Shown here: piece after piece, positions 17,601-26,131 of the stretch
Layout of the letters: every line of letters starts with the position of its first letter
Numbering within the stretch: the stretch's first letter is position 1
Translations under genes and position numbers: made by a program
Assembly (NCBI GenBank): GCA_030345135.1
Contig: CP128386.1
Location: 2,505,677 to 2,569,676 of the forward strand
Source: Chitinophagaceae bacterium DXS
GTDB taxonomy: Bacteria > Bacteroidota > Bacteroidia > Chitinophagales > Chitinophagaceae
Direction of reading: 5' to 3'
Length of the DNA stretch: 64,000 bases
The notes under the pieces: generated by a model
What the model was told of the DNA's origin: nothing
Databases searched by the model: none
The model's input: the letters and a program-made list of their open reading frames with translations, nothing else

Positions 17601-18440
17601 ATGAAAAGATCCACCCTTTTTTTGCTTGCGATAATGATTACCCTGCAACTATCTGCGCAGCATATGGACAATTGCTGCCAGCCTTCGGCAACCGAGCTTT
17701 ATGCGCTCAATGGTTCTAACAAAGAATTTACGATGTCGCATGAGGATCCTCTACCCTTTACCTATGTTAGTCCCAAAGGGAAGGACATTAATTATAAGAC
17801 TGCCGATGGCATGAACGCACATGCCTTTGAAATAAAAGCCGACAAAGCCACCAACTATTACCTCTTTGTTATTCATGAATGGTATGGATTAAACGACTAC
17901 ATTAAACAGGAGGCAGAAAACCTAAGCAATGAACTGGGCATAAACGTGCTTGCACTTGATCTGTATGATAATAAGGTTGCAACCGGCCGCGACAGTGCAG
18001 TCAAATACATGCAGGCCCTTACTACAACCAGGGCATTGAATATTATTAAAGGAGCATACGGTTATGTTGGAGCTAACGCAAAGGTATTTACGTTAGGATG
18101 GTGTTTTGGCGGAGGATGGAGCTTGCAAACTGCAATTGAAGGAGGCAAACAGGCGGTGGGATGCATTATGTATTATGGACAGCCGGAAAAAGATGTGAAT
18201 CGCCTGAAAACGCTGAACTGTGATATCATTGGATTTTTTGGCAATCTTGATAAATTCCCCAGTCCCGAAATGGTGGATCAGTTTGTAAAAGATGCTGCCG
18301 CTGCCGGTAAGAAACTAAATGTAAACCGCTATGAAGCCGGTCATGGTTTTGCAAATCCAAGCAATCCAAGCCATAATAAAGAGGCTACCGAAGATGCACA
18401 TAAAAAGGCAATAGCTTTTATACAGGAAAGGATGAAATAA
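17601..18440 (+). CDS. Exported dienelactone hydrolase family protein
   Basis: 279 aa with a signal peptide (MKRSTLFLLAIMITLQLSAQ), so periplasmic. Alpha/beta hydrolase of the DLH family: YLFVIHEWYGLNDYIKQEA is the conserved entrance strand and oxyanion region; the nucleophile is Cys168 in GWCFGGGW, as in true dienelactone hydrolases; the aspartate is in FFGNLDKFPS and the histidine in AGHGFANPS. Substrate unknown. The signal peptide and the two-cysteine segment MDNCCQPS just after it are unlike the cytoplasmic enzymes. Single gene. Confidence 0.88.
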   Translation: MKRSTLFLLAIMITLQLSAQHMDNCCQPSATELYALNGSNKEFTMSHEDPLPFTYVSPKGKDINYKTADGMNAHAFEIKADKATNYYLFVIHEWYGLNDYIKQEAENLSNELGINVLALDLYDNKVATGRDSAVKYMQALTTTRALNIIKGAYGYVGANAKVFTLGWCFGGGWSLQTAIEGGKQAVGCIMYYGQPEKDVNRLKTLNCDIIGFFGNLDKFPSPEMVDQFVKDAAAAGKKLNVNRYEAGHGFANPSNPSHNKEATEDAHKKAIAFIQERMK

Positions 18441-18507
18441 ACAAACGACAGCCGATATTATACAATTGTGATGTGCAGATTCTTTTGCATACACTATTTT
18501 CGCGGTC

Positions 18508-19530
18508 ATGAAAATCTGTACGCTGTTCATCCTTATTATTGGTTTCTCGTGTAAAATGGCTGCCGGTCAGTATAAAGAGAGAAAAAAAGATGCCGCGTAT
18601 ATAAGTAAAATAAAAACTAAGTACTTAACACTGGGCATTGACTCAAAAAGTACAGAACGAAGAACTTTTTCATTCGAAAAAATCAGTTTTGCTGACGTAC
18701 GCACAGATACTTCATCAATTGGCAATTATGGGCAACTGATTCAATGGCTGACGATTTTTTCTATAGGGCAAAACAGTATGATCAGCCTCTCCGGAGGTTT
18801 GGCTCACAGTCTTACGGGTTATTGCAATAACCATTATAGTCAAAGTCTTACAAAAAATAACACAGAAATTGTTTGTTATATAAAGAAATTTAGAGTCCGC
18901 GGAAAGGACACCTTAACGAGTTTCCCTCAATTTCAAGGAGATCAAAATCTGGAAATCAGGTCTGAAATAGAATGCTATTACAGAAAAAACGGATATCAGT
19001 ATCCTGCGACGAGAATCGACACATCCTTGTTTGAAACCTCAACAGGTGATACAAGTGCTGTTTATCGTTTGACAAAAAAGCTAATGGATTGCCTGGCGGA
19101 TAAATGGGCAAAAGCAAACGAAGCAACAATTTTTAACAGAAAGGCATATACCGACGAAGATATAAATAAGAGATATTCTAAAAATGAGATCAGAATTTTG
19201 ACAGATACAATATATCGCAGAGGGGTTTACAAAAACATGTTAGAGTTTCGGGCTAACAGACCATCTATTGACTCCTTTAGTTTGGAAACAGGAAAAAAGA
19301 ATACAGTGTTTTTATTCGATAGCAATGGAGACATTATTAATACACTGGCCCCCGGTGTAATTATTTGCAGCGATAAAAAAAATTTTTCGTTCTTGTATGC
19401 CAACAAATTAATCCCTTTAATCAAAAAAGAAAAAGGCTTTCATCTTATCGTCCCAGTATGGCAAGAGAATGTGCAATTCACTCACCTTTTCTCTTTACAA
19501 ATGGATGAAGATGAGTTTATGCTAAACTGA
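18508..19530 (+). CDS. Hypothetical exported protein
   Basis: 340 aa, not recognised. A short hydrophobic start (MKICTLFILIIGFSC, then AAGQ) looks like a signal peptide; cleavage after AAG is likely, and the Cys is not in a good lipobox. The mature part is polar and rich in Lys, Asn, Ser and Tyr, with no repeats or transmembrane segments. The C-terminal third (KNTVFLFDSNGDIINTLAPG, then LIVPVWQENVQFTHLF) looks like beta strands. Its end overlaps the convergent PepSY gene by 14 bases (19517-19530). 67 bases after the hydrolase gene, so possibly the same transcript. No function can be assigned. Confidence 0.75.
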   Translation: MKICTLFILIIGFSCKMAAGQYKERKKDAAYISKIKTKYLTLGIDSKSTERRTFSFEKISFADVRTDTSSIGNYGQLIQWLTIFSIGQNSMISLSGGLAHSLTGYCNNHYSQSLTKNNTEIVCYIKKFRVRGKDTLTSFPQFQGDQNLEIRSEIECYYRKNGYQYPATRIDTSLFETSTGDTSAVYRLTKKLMDCLADKWAKANEATIFNRKAYTDEDINKRYSKNEIRILTDTIYRRGVYKNMLEFRANRPSIDSFSLETGKKNTVFLFDSNGDIINTLAPGVIICSDKKNFSFLYANKLIPLIKKEKGFHLIVPVWQENVQFTHLFSLQMDEDEFMLN

Positions 19531-20596
19531 CAGAATGGACCTTTCTTTTTCTATACCTCCAAATCACAAACCCCGAAACAGCCAGTAATCCGGGGATTAA
19601 GCCCATCAATGCGTAAAATACTTTCAACAAAATTCCGCCGTAGTTTCCAAAATGAAGCGGACCAATAATGGATGTCCATTTGTCTCCAAATGCAGCTGAT
19701 TTGAACCACTGCTTTTTTTCCAGCATAAAGGATTGTCCGTTGTACTGCAATGTGTTGGCGTATTCTCCGCTAAAAGAAGGATCATTTTTCATACTTCCCC
19801 TAACAACAACGGTACCGGCATTAGCGGGCACGCGGATCATGTGGACGTCCAATTCCGGATAAGTGGCATGAACATTATTTACAATGGTATCGAGAGATGT
19901 TACAGACGCTGTTTTCTTTGCGGAGGCGGTTTTCTTTGCTACAGGCTTAATGGCATTCATTACAATATTGTAACTCAAAGAAAAACCTGTAACAACGATC
20001 AGTAAGTTCCAGAGCAACGACCAGACACCAATTACCCGGTGAAGAGAAGAAAAGAATGCCCTCGGTGTTTGTGAGTGGATTTTTGTTTTGAATGACAATA
20101 CTTTTAAAATGGACCGCCTGTATAAGAAAAGTCCGGATAATAAAGACAGGAAAAACACAACACTTACAACGCAAATGATAATCTTTCCGGTAGTTCCCGA
20201 AAACAATGTATAATGCATCAGCAACAAGCGCCGTTGCAATGAATTGTTGGCATCTTTAACGACATGTGTAATAGCGCCGGTTACAGGATGAACAAACAAG
20301 CGCATCCTGTCTTCTTTTTTTCTTAGTTCATATACCAGCGCCTCATTGGCTTTTGGCCATTCGTAAATGCGAAGCTCCCAGCCGGGATATTGTTGCTGTA
20401 TGTCTTTAAAAGATGCATCAATATGAACTTCTCCCGAAGGATTATCAACAGCAAGAAATGGTTTTATTTCGCGGTGATTCAGTTCATCGCTAAACACAAG
20501 AGTTGCCCCCGTTATACTCATCAATAACAGGAACAACCCTACCAGTAATCCGCACCAATGGTGCACGAAAAAATACATTTTGTGTTTTCGCGACAT
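19517..20596 (-). CDS. PepSY-associated TM domain protein (iron-uptake linked)
   Basis: 359 aa inner-membrane protein with four clear hydrophobic segments: about 8-30 (FVHHWCGLLVGLFLLLMSI), 140-160 (IIICVVSVVFFLSLLSGLFL), 190-215 and 325-350. PepSY-like periplasmic stretches (DASFKDIQQQYPGWELRIYE and VTGAITHVV) lie between the first two, and histidines sit in and beside the helices (HHWCG, LHRVIG, HFG). The family (PiuB/FegC-like) often adjoins TonB receptors and is thought to act as a ferric-siderophore reductase. Here it follows such a receptor on the same strand, with 274 bases of repeats between. Confidence 0.88.
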   Translation of the reverse strand: MSRKHKMYFFVHHWCGLLVGLFLLLMSITGATLVFSDELNHREIKPFLAVDNPSGEVHIDASFKDIQQQYPGWELRIYEWPKANEALVYELRKKEDRMRLFVHPVTGAITHVVKDANNSLQRRLLLMHYTLFSGTTGKIIICVVSVVFFLSLLSGLFLYRRSILKVLSFKTKIHSQTPRAFFSSLHRVIGVWSLLWNLLIVVTGFSLSYNIVMNAIKPVAKKTASAKKTASVTSLDTIVNNVHATYPELDVHMIRVPANAGTVVVRGSMKNDPSFSGEYANTLQYNGQSFMLEKKQWFKSAAFGDKWTSIIGPLHFGNYGGILLKVFYALMGLIPGLLAVSGFVIWRYRKRKVHSVSLA

Positions 20597-20668
20597 GAGG
20601 AGAAATCAAAAGTCAAAAGTAAAAATTCAAAAAACAAAAATAAGCAGGAGTTGCAAAGTAAGAGATGC

Positions 20669-20810
20669 AAAGTACGAATTACGAAGTACGAAGTACGTTG
20701 ATGCGATCAGGTTGCATCTCTTCGTACTTGCTTAATTTTAAATTTCAACGAGCTTATAAATACTTAGGTTGCTTCACCTAACGTACTTCGTACTTCGTAA
20801 TTCGTACTTT
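20669..20810. repeat. 31-bp perfect inverted repeat made of GAAGTACGAA words
   Basis: The arm at 20669-20699 (AAAGTACGAATTACGAAG onward) is exactly complementary to 20780-20810, with 80 bases between. A nested 11-bp pair AAGAGATGCAA (20660-20670) / TTGCATCTCTT (20712-20722) overlaps it. GTACATCGTAC words follow to 20870. The whole gap 20597-20870 is repeat. Confidence 0.85.
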
Positions 20811-20870
20811 CACTCACATCGTACATCGTACTTCTAACATCGTACATTGCTTCACATCGTACATTGCTCC

Positions 20871-23225
20871 CTACCAATTAATCCCCACTCCCAACTGATA
20901 CCGCATCCCATTTGCTTTGGTATAGTCATTATCCATACCTGACCATTGTGCAATTGGTGAGAAGTAATCGGTATTCAGCAGATTCTCAACTCCAAGGCTG
21001 AGTTTAAACCGTTGACTGATTTGCCAGCTACCGGTGAAGTTTAATATACCAACGCCGTTGACAGGAGCTTCTCCATTGTTATATTTTCCATTGCTTTTCG
21101 GAGCAAAACGCTGGCGGTCACCAAAATAAACCCACTGTGTATACAGGCTTACTGATTGCACCGGAGCATAACGGATATAAGCGCTGGCTTTGGGTGGAGA
21201 GATTTTACTGCCTATCAGGTAAATATCTTCCTTATCATTAAAGTGGTTATTGTTGTTTTTATCAGCCTTGCCCTCAACATAAGTATAAGAACCTCCAAAA
21301 CCTACCTGGGGAATAGGCGTCACATCAATAGATAGTTCATAGCCGTAAGTTTTTTCAGGCGCTGTTTGCTGTGTAAGCCAGCCGGTGCTGTCCTGAACCA
21401 GCGAAGTGCCGATTTTGTTTGTACTGATGAAATATGCTCCGGTGAATTGAAGCCATCCAAAATTGCTGCTGAAGCCTGCTTCGTAGTTATTCACCTTAAC
21501 CGGTTGAATCTGCATTTTGGAAATATTGTCTTCTTTGGCGGAACGAACATATCTGCCTATATCAACCATGCTAAAGCCTTGTGAGAAACTGATGAATGGC
21601 TTGAAGAATTCATACTTTGAATAACGTAATCCGGCGTTAAAGCTTGATGCATTGAAAGAAAGCTTTCCACCTTTTATGGTTTGTCCGCCGATATATCCTC
21701 CGGTTGTGCTGTTCAATACCTTAACCTGCGTAAAATCCGGAATGTCGATATTGATATTATCATAACGATAACCCAAACGCACAATCCAGTCATTCCACAA
21801 CGTAACATTTGCCTGTGCATATGGAGCAAGATTCACCATGCTCATGTCAGGAACCCAAACACGCCCATCAACCAGGGGCTGGCCTGTCTTATCATTCAGA
21901 AGATCGAGTCCGTAAACAACATCACCCTTTATCCATTTGTTGATGTTGAATGGTGTGTTTAAGAAAACGCGTGCGCCTTTTTTATTTGACTGAATGGTTG
22001 ATTGTCCGCCGTTCTCGAAGTACGTAGGCTCATAACCATAAATGGTATAAAAACTCTGTAGATAAGCACTTGCTTCCAGGGAGGATTTTGCGAACAGATC
22101 TTTCGCCATGTATTTAACATAGGCATTGTGATTATATCTAGTTCCACCCGGCTCGCCTAATACTTTGCCCGGTACGCCTATGGTTGGAATTGAACCATAT
22201 TTACCGGTCTGAACTACATAATCTGTCTTTTGCTCAGAACCGTAATAATTGTACATCCCTTCAATGCGTTGTTTTGAATTGATGTTATATCCAAGCTTTG
22301 CATACGCGTTGTACATATCCGTTTCACCCAAACCATAAGTAGGGGATATCACTTCTCCATCACCACTTTTGTAAACACCGGTGTGTTCATAACTGCCGGA
22401 AACAACATAATCAAACTTATCCAGGCGCCCGCTGAATTGCTGAACAAAACGGCCACCCATAGTTTTGTCAGAATGAAATGGCATTCCTGTATTTGCCAGG
22501 TAGCTATAAGCTGCGAAAGGTTTTGATGTTTGTGGCTTTTTAGTGATATAGTTAATAACACCGCCGTCTCCACCGTTTCCGTAAATAGAAGTAGCGCCTT
22601 TTACCACTTCGATACGTTCAATTACTGAAGGGTCTATTGTCCTGATGTCTCTTGTACCGTTGCGTAAAGGTGTTGATTGTGGAATTCCATCGACCAGTAT
22701 TAACGGGTTTCTTCCACGCAGTGTTTGTCCTGTATTACTTGTGGTATTTGTGCCAAATGCCAGTGAAGGAACAGCATTCGCAAGCATGGCAGACAGGTTG
22801 GGAGAAACGATGGATTGGTTTGCCAATTCTTTGGCTCCGAGAACTTGTACCGAAGCTGGTGTACGATCCACCATTTCAGCCCTGCGGCTTGCGGTGATAG
22901 TTACTTCTTTTAAATTGCTTATAGAAGGTTTAAGAATGAAATTGATTTCCTTTACTTCGTTCGCTTCGAGAGTTATAGTTTGTTGGGACGACTCATGCCC
23001 CACTCCACTTGCTATAATTGTATACGTACCCGGCTTTATGTTATTAAGCTGATAAAAGCCATTTTGGTCGGAGACAGTTCCTAAAAATGTCTTATCTACC
23101 TGAACATTAATTCCACTTAATGATTGATGATCAGTACCAGATATTTTACCCTTTATAGTCTGTGCGAAAGAGCTGCTTATAGCAAAAACAAATGCGGTCA
23201 ATGTAGCAACACGAAGAAATCTCAT
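20871..23225 (-). CDS. TonB-dependent siderophore-type outer-membrane receptor
   Basis: 784 aa. Signal peptide (LRVATLTAFVFAISSSFAQ), a carboxypeptidase-regulatory-like beta domain (about 23-105: GKISGTDHQSLSGINVQVD), then the plug (VTITASRRAEMVDRTPASVQ, with ANAVPSLAFG, LRGRNPLILVDGIP and RIEVVKGATSIYGNGGDGGV) and a 22-strand barrel ending in a terminal aromatic (LGVGINW). The plug resembles FpvA/FhuE-type siderophore receptors rather than SusC. It would import a ferric siderophore with TonB energy. Start set at 23223-23225, directly before the signal peptide. Partner PepSY gene lies downstream. No Fur box was confidently seen. Confidence 0.9.
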   Translation of the reverse strand: MRFLRVATLTAFVFAISSSFAQTIKGKISGTDHQSLSGINVQVDKTFLGTVSDQNGFYQLNNIKPGTYTIIASGVGHESSQQTITLEANEVKEINFILKPSISNLKEVTITASRRAEMVDRTPASVQVLGAKELANQSIVSPNLSAMLANAVPSLAFGTNTTSNTGQTLRGRNPLILVDGIPQSTPLRNGTRDIRTIDPSVIERIEVVKGATSIYGNGGDGGVINYITKKPQTSKPFAAYSYLANTGMPFHSDKTMGGRFVQQFSGRLDKFDYVVSGSYEHTGVYKSGDGEVISPTYGLGETDMYNAYAKLGYNINSKQRIEGMYNYYGSEQKTDYVVQTGKYGSIPTIGVPGKVLGEPGGTRYNHNAYVKYMAKDLFAKSSLEASAYLQSFYTIYGYEPTYFENGGQSTIQSNKKGARVFLNTPFNINKWIKGDVVYGLDLLNDKTGQPLVDGRVWVPDMSMVNLAPYAQANVTLWNDWIVRLGYRYDNINIDIPDFTQVKVLNSTTGGYIGGQTIKGGKLSFNASSFNAGLRYSKYEFFKPFISFSQGFSMVDIGRYVRSAKEDNISKMQIQPVKVNNYEAGFSSNFGWLQFTGAYFISTNKIGTSLVQDSTGWLTQQTAPEKTYGYELSIDVTPIPQVGFGGSYTYVEGKADKNNNNHFNDKEDIYLIGSKISPPKASAYIRYAPVQSVSLYTQWVYFGDRQRFAPKSNGKYNNGEAPVNGVGILNFTGSWQISQRFKLSLGVENLLNTDYFSPIAQWSGMDNDYTKANGMRYQLGVGINW

Positions 23226-23403
23226 CAGGTCCAAATTTTCGGCCGCGAAGGTAAACCGACGCAAATTCCTGTATTTGCATAATCGGGAAAAACTTGGTTT
23301 AGAAAGATTCCGATTGAGAATGATTAAAATTAGCTCCTATCAATCAACCCGTAATGTATGGAATAATTTGATTACGTCTGACATTTTTTTTCAGATAAAA
23401 TAG

Positions 23404-24522
23404 TTATTTAGCTTCCGCACATTTTTTCAGAAGATCTTTTTGCACTTCTATGCCAAGAGACTGCGCCTTAAGCAAATCCTCGCAAAAATCGTTTTGCTTC
23501 AAGGTCTGTTTTATTTGACCGCGGATATAATATGCCGATGCCATATTAGGATCCATTTCAATTGCTTTATCGCAATCTTTTAATGCCGAGGCGATCGTGG
23601 AAGAATGTTCTTTATTTGCAATCAGGTTATTCTGTGGACTTAAATTAATGAAAGCAGCCGGGCCGCCTGTTTTGGGCGAATACGCTTTTGCGTTTTGATT
23701 TTCTGCCATGTTAACTTTTGCAATAGCACGACTTAAATAAGCATAGGGATAATTTGGGTTAAGATTGATGCTTTTATTAAAATCGTTTATGGCTTGTTGA
23801 AACTTGCGTTGATCCTGGTAAATATTTCCGCGCATGTTGTACAATGCAGCTGTATTAATATCCTTGCTGTTTGAACCAAGCTCTATGGCCTTGTTGATAA
23901 AAGGCAATGCTTCTGCAGGTTTCGTCAGGCGCATTTTACATTGAGCCATGTTAAAATATACCCCTGCAGCCATCGCGGAATCGTTGGCCAATTTACTCTT
24001 ACCAAGAGAAATTGCTTTATTATAATCGGTTAACGCTTCTGTATTTTTATTCATCATTGAATAGACATCTCCACGCGCCATGTAGGCTTCAAAATTGTTG
24101 GCATCCAACTCTATAGCCTTGCTTGCATTATTCAACGCATCATTGATCTGCCGCTGGCGAAAGTTAAGTTTTGACAATTCAACATAAGGCTGCGGATTTT
24201 GCGGATTAACTTCGATCGCTTTGTTTAACGCAAACACAGCAGCCTGCATGTTATTCTGGCTAATATTAAGCCGGGCATACTCTACGTAGGCTTTTGAATT
24301 ATTCGGTTCTAATTCTATTGCTTTAAAGTAATCTGTTGCCGCACCTGCATTATCACCTGCACTACGTTTCATGTTAGCTCTTTCTATGTATAAATCAGCC
24401 TTTTGAGGATTTGTTTTAATAGCCTCCTCCATAGCAAGAAGAACAGAGTCTTTTTTGGCAACCTGTGAAAAACCCAGATGGCATAGGATCGCAAGTACAA
24501 TAGTTAAGTATATTTTCATCAC
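23404..24522 (-). CDS. Exported tetratricopeptide-repeat protein
   Basis: 372 aa. Signal peptide MKIYLTIVLAILCHLGFSQ, then about eight TPR units through the whole protein, recognisable by repeated KAIELxPNNxxAYxxxA cores (for example DYFKAIELEPNNSKAYVEYA, ALNKAIEVNPQNPQPYVELS and DFNKSINLNPNYPYAYLSRA). TPRs are protein-binding scaffolds; the partner is unknown. Between repeats 7 and 8 an insert (AKAYSPKTGGPAAFINLSPQ) breaks the pattern. No gene is clearly linked to it. Confidence 0.88.
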   Translation of the reverse strand: MMKIYLTIVLAILCHLGFSQVAKKDSVLLAMEEAIKTNPQKADLYIERANMKRSAGDNAGAATDYFKAIELEPNNSKAYVEYARLNISQNNMQAAVFALNKAIEVNPQNPQPYVELSKLNFRQRQINDALNNASKAIELDANNFEAYMARGDVYSMMNKNTEALTDYNKAISLGKSKLANDSAMAAGVYFNMAQCKMRLTKPAEALPFINKAIELGSNSKDINTAALYNMRGNIYQDQRKFQQAINDFNKSINLNPNYPYAYLSRAIAKVNMAENQNAKAYSPKTGGPAAFINLSPQNNLIANKEHSSTIASALKDCDKAIEMDPNMASAYYIRGQIKQTLKQNDFCEDLLKAQSLGIEVQKDLLKKCAEAK

Positions 24523-24691
24523 AGGTAAAGATATTATAATATTAGTTGGCGATAAGTTACGGCAGTTTTAGTTTTTTGCTAAAAATCCCCGGTCAATAAC
24601 TTTATTTTTTAAGCCTTTAAACTGCTTTCATAAAACATCCGAAGACGCCATCATTAAACAAAAAACGGGCCGTTTGGCGCTGCAGTCAAAG

Positions 24692-24762
24692 GTTAATGTA
24701 CTACGGGACAATAAGAAAATAGCATTGATCCGTTTTCGATTGATATTTAAGCCCTACAAGCT
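24692..24762. repeat. Decayed copy of the paired-palindrome unit
   Basis: GTTAATGTACTACGGGACAA (from 24692) and TTTAAGCCCTACAAGCTA (24747-24764) match array 1's GTTAATGTCCTACGGACAAG and CTTAATGCCCTACGGGCAA, in the same order and 53 bases apart, with ATTGATC and GATTGA preserved between. Both palindromes have lost symmetry. Confidence 0.65.
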
Positions 24763-24810
24763 ATAGATAGATCCCAGCTGTCATTTATTGGAGGCAGATT
24801 GATTTCTATT

Positions 24811-24952
24811 CATTGCCGTCGTGCTTTAGCCGACCGACTGGGATTGATCTTTTCATCAGGCTTTAGCCCAAAACCAGAACAGGGTGGCTAAAGCCATTTT
24901 AAAAGATTTCCATTTACCGTTCGCTAAAGCGGAACGGCAATGAAAAAACATC
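24811..24952. repeat. Nested inverted-repeat element, about 142 bp
   Basis: Outer arms CATTGCCGTCGTGCTTTAGC (24811-24830) and GCTAAAGCGGAACGGCAATG (24933-24952) pair at 17 of 20 positions. Inner arms GGCTTTAGCC (24859-24868) and GGCTAAAGCC (24896-24905) pair perfectly. No open frame inside. Looks like a REP/MITE-like palindromic element. The rest of 24523-25041 holds nothing else recognised. Confidence 0.75.
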
Positions 24953-25041
24953 ATTGTGGCCAAGTCTGTAATTTGCACGACATACAAAATATCCCAAAGT
25001 TGAAAACGCGGCGCAAACAAAACGACATTCTATATCAAAAT

Positions 25042-25069
25042 AAAAACCGCGCGGCTTTTGGCTGCGCGG
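25042..25069 (-). terminator. Rho-independent terminator of proC
   Basis: Minus strand: CCGCGC, 11-base loop, GCGCGG, then TTTTTATTTT. It lies about 75 bases beyond the proC stop, with AAGCTTTAGGCTTTAAGC words between. Confidence 0.75.
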
Positions 25070-25141
25070 CATATTAAATAACAGAATAACTTTTCCAATG
25101 CACGAGGTTTTAAGCTTTGAGCTTTAGGCTTTAAGCTTTCC

Positions 25142-25942
25142 CTACATATCAGTCACAATCTTCTTATAACTTGTAACTACACCTTTGATCAGTGAAGAGC
25201 TGAAGCCCTGGTGCTCCATTTCGTTGAGACCAGCGATAGTGCATCCTTTGGGTGTTGTTACTTTATCAATTTCCTGTTCCGGATGTGTGTGCTTGGTAAG
25301 CAATAATTCTGCAGCGCCTTTAACAGTCTGCGCCGCAATTAACGAGGCAGTAGCTGCATCAAATCCTATTTCAATACCCCCTTGTATGTTGGCGCGTATA
25401 TAACGCATGGCATAGGCTGTACCACATGCGCCCAACACGGTTGCCGCGTCCATTAATTTTTCTTCGATGAAAACAGTCTTGCCAAGCTGGTTGAACAGAT
25501 CTCCTACAAATTTTATCTGCTCTTCGTTGGCGTTGTGTTTACAAATGCAGGTGATGCTTTGCTGTATAGCTATAGCGGTATTTGGCATGGCGCGGAACAA
25601 AGTAAATTCCTCACCAAGGATCTCTTTGATATCCTTCACCCATATGCCTGTAATAACGCTTACCAGTACATGCTTTTTGGGATCAAGAGATGGTTTCAAA
25701 TATTCGAGGATCTCTTTTATCTGAAAGGGCTTCACTGCGAGAATAACATAATCTGCAAACTCAACTGCTTTCTTATTGTCATTGGTTACCATTACGCCTT
25801 TTTCCTCCAGCGGTTGTAGCGTAACGATGTTTCTTTTGGTTATGACAATATTTTCAGGTTTTGTAAAACCGCTGTTGATCAATCCCTCAGCTATTGCTGA
25901 ACCTAAATTCCCGCCGCCGATGATGGCTATTTTTTTGCTCAT
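25142..25942 (-). CDS. proC: Pyrroline-5-carboxylate reductase
   Basis: Last step of proline synthesis: reduces 1-pyrroline-5-carboxylate with NAD(P)H in the cytoplasm. 266 aa. N-terminal Rossmann motif KIAIIGGGNLGSAIAEGL, then YVILAVKPFQIKEIL, RAMPNTAIAIQQSI, and the C-terminal dimer domain with TVKGAAELL and TTPKGCTIAGLNEME (usual TSPGGTT-like signature with K-G-C here). Start set at 25940-25942, since the Rossmann motif follows directly; the open frame extends 12 codons into a repeat. Confidence 0.95.
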   Translation of the reverse strand: MSKKIAIIGGGNLGSAIAEGLINSGFTKPENIVITKRNIVTLQPLEEKGVMVTNDNKKAVEFADYVILAVKPFQIKEILEYLKPSLDPKKHVLVSVITGIWVKDIKEILGEEFTLFRAMPNTAIAIQQSITCICKHNANEEQIKFVGDLFNQLGKTVFIEEKLMDAATVLGACGTAYAMRYIRANIQGGIEIGFDAATASLIAAQTVKGAAELLLTKHTHPEQEIDKVTTPKGCTIAGLNEMEHQGFSSSLIKGVVTSYKKIVTDM

Positions 25943-25954
25943 AAACAGAATTTT

Positions 25955-26124
25955 AAAAGTTCTAAGCTTAAAGCCCAAAGCCTAAAGCTCAAAACTTTAG
26001 AACAGACAATGTGTAAAATGTATTCCCATGATTTCCTGAATAATCAATGCGCTTCGTACTTCTTAATTCGTACGTCTTAATTCGTACTTCTTAATTCGTA
26101 CTTCTTAATTCGTACTTCGTACTT
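25955..26124. repeat. Word-repeat tract between proC and hldD
   Basis: AAGCTTAAAGCCCAAAGCCT words at 25965-25998, then four tandem copies of CTTCTTAATTCGTACTTCTT-like words at 26046-26124. Confidence 0.8.
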
Positions 26125-26131
26125 GCCGGAT

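Noticed and set aside
17419-17604. 61-codon frame between pyrG and the DLH-like gene
   Set aside because: AT-rich, overlaps the true ATG at 17601, and shows no domain or signal peptide.
20871-23225. SusC-type receptor of a polysaccharide-utilisation locus
   Set aside because: Despite the N-terminal carboxypeptidase-regulatory domain, there is no SusD gene, the length is below SusC size, and the plug is siderophore-receptor-like with a PepSY partner.
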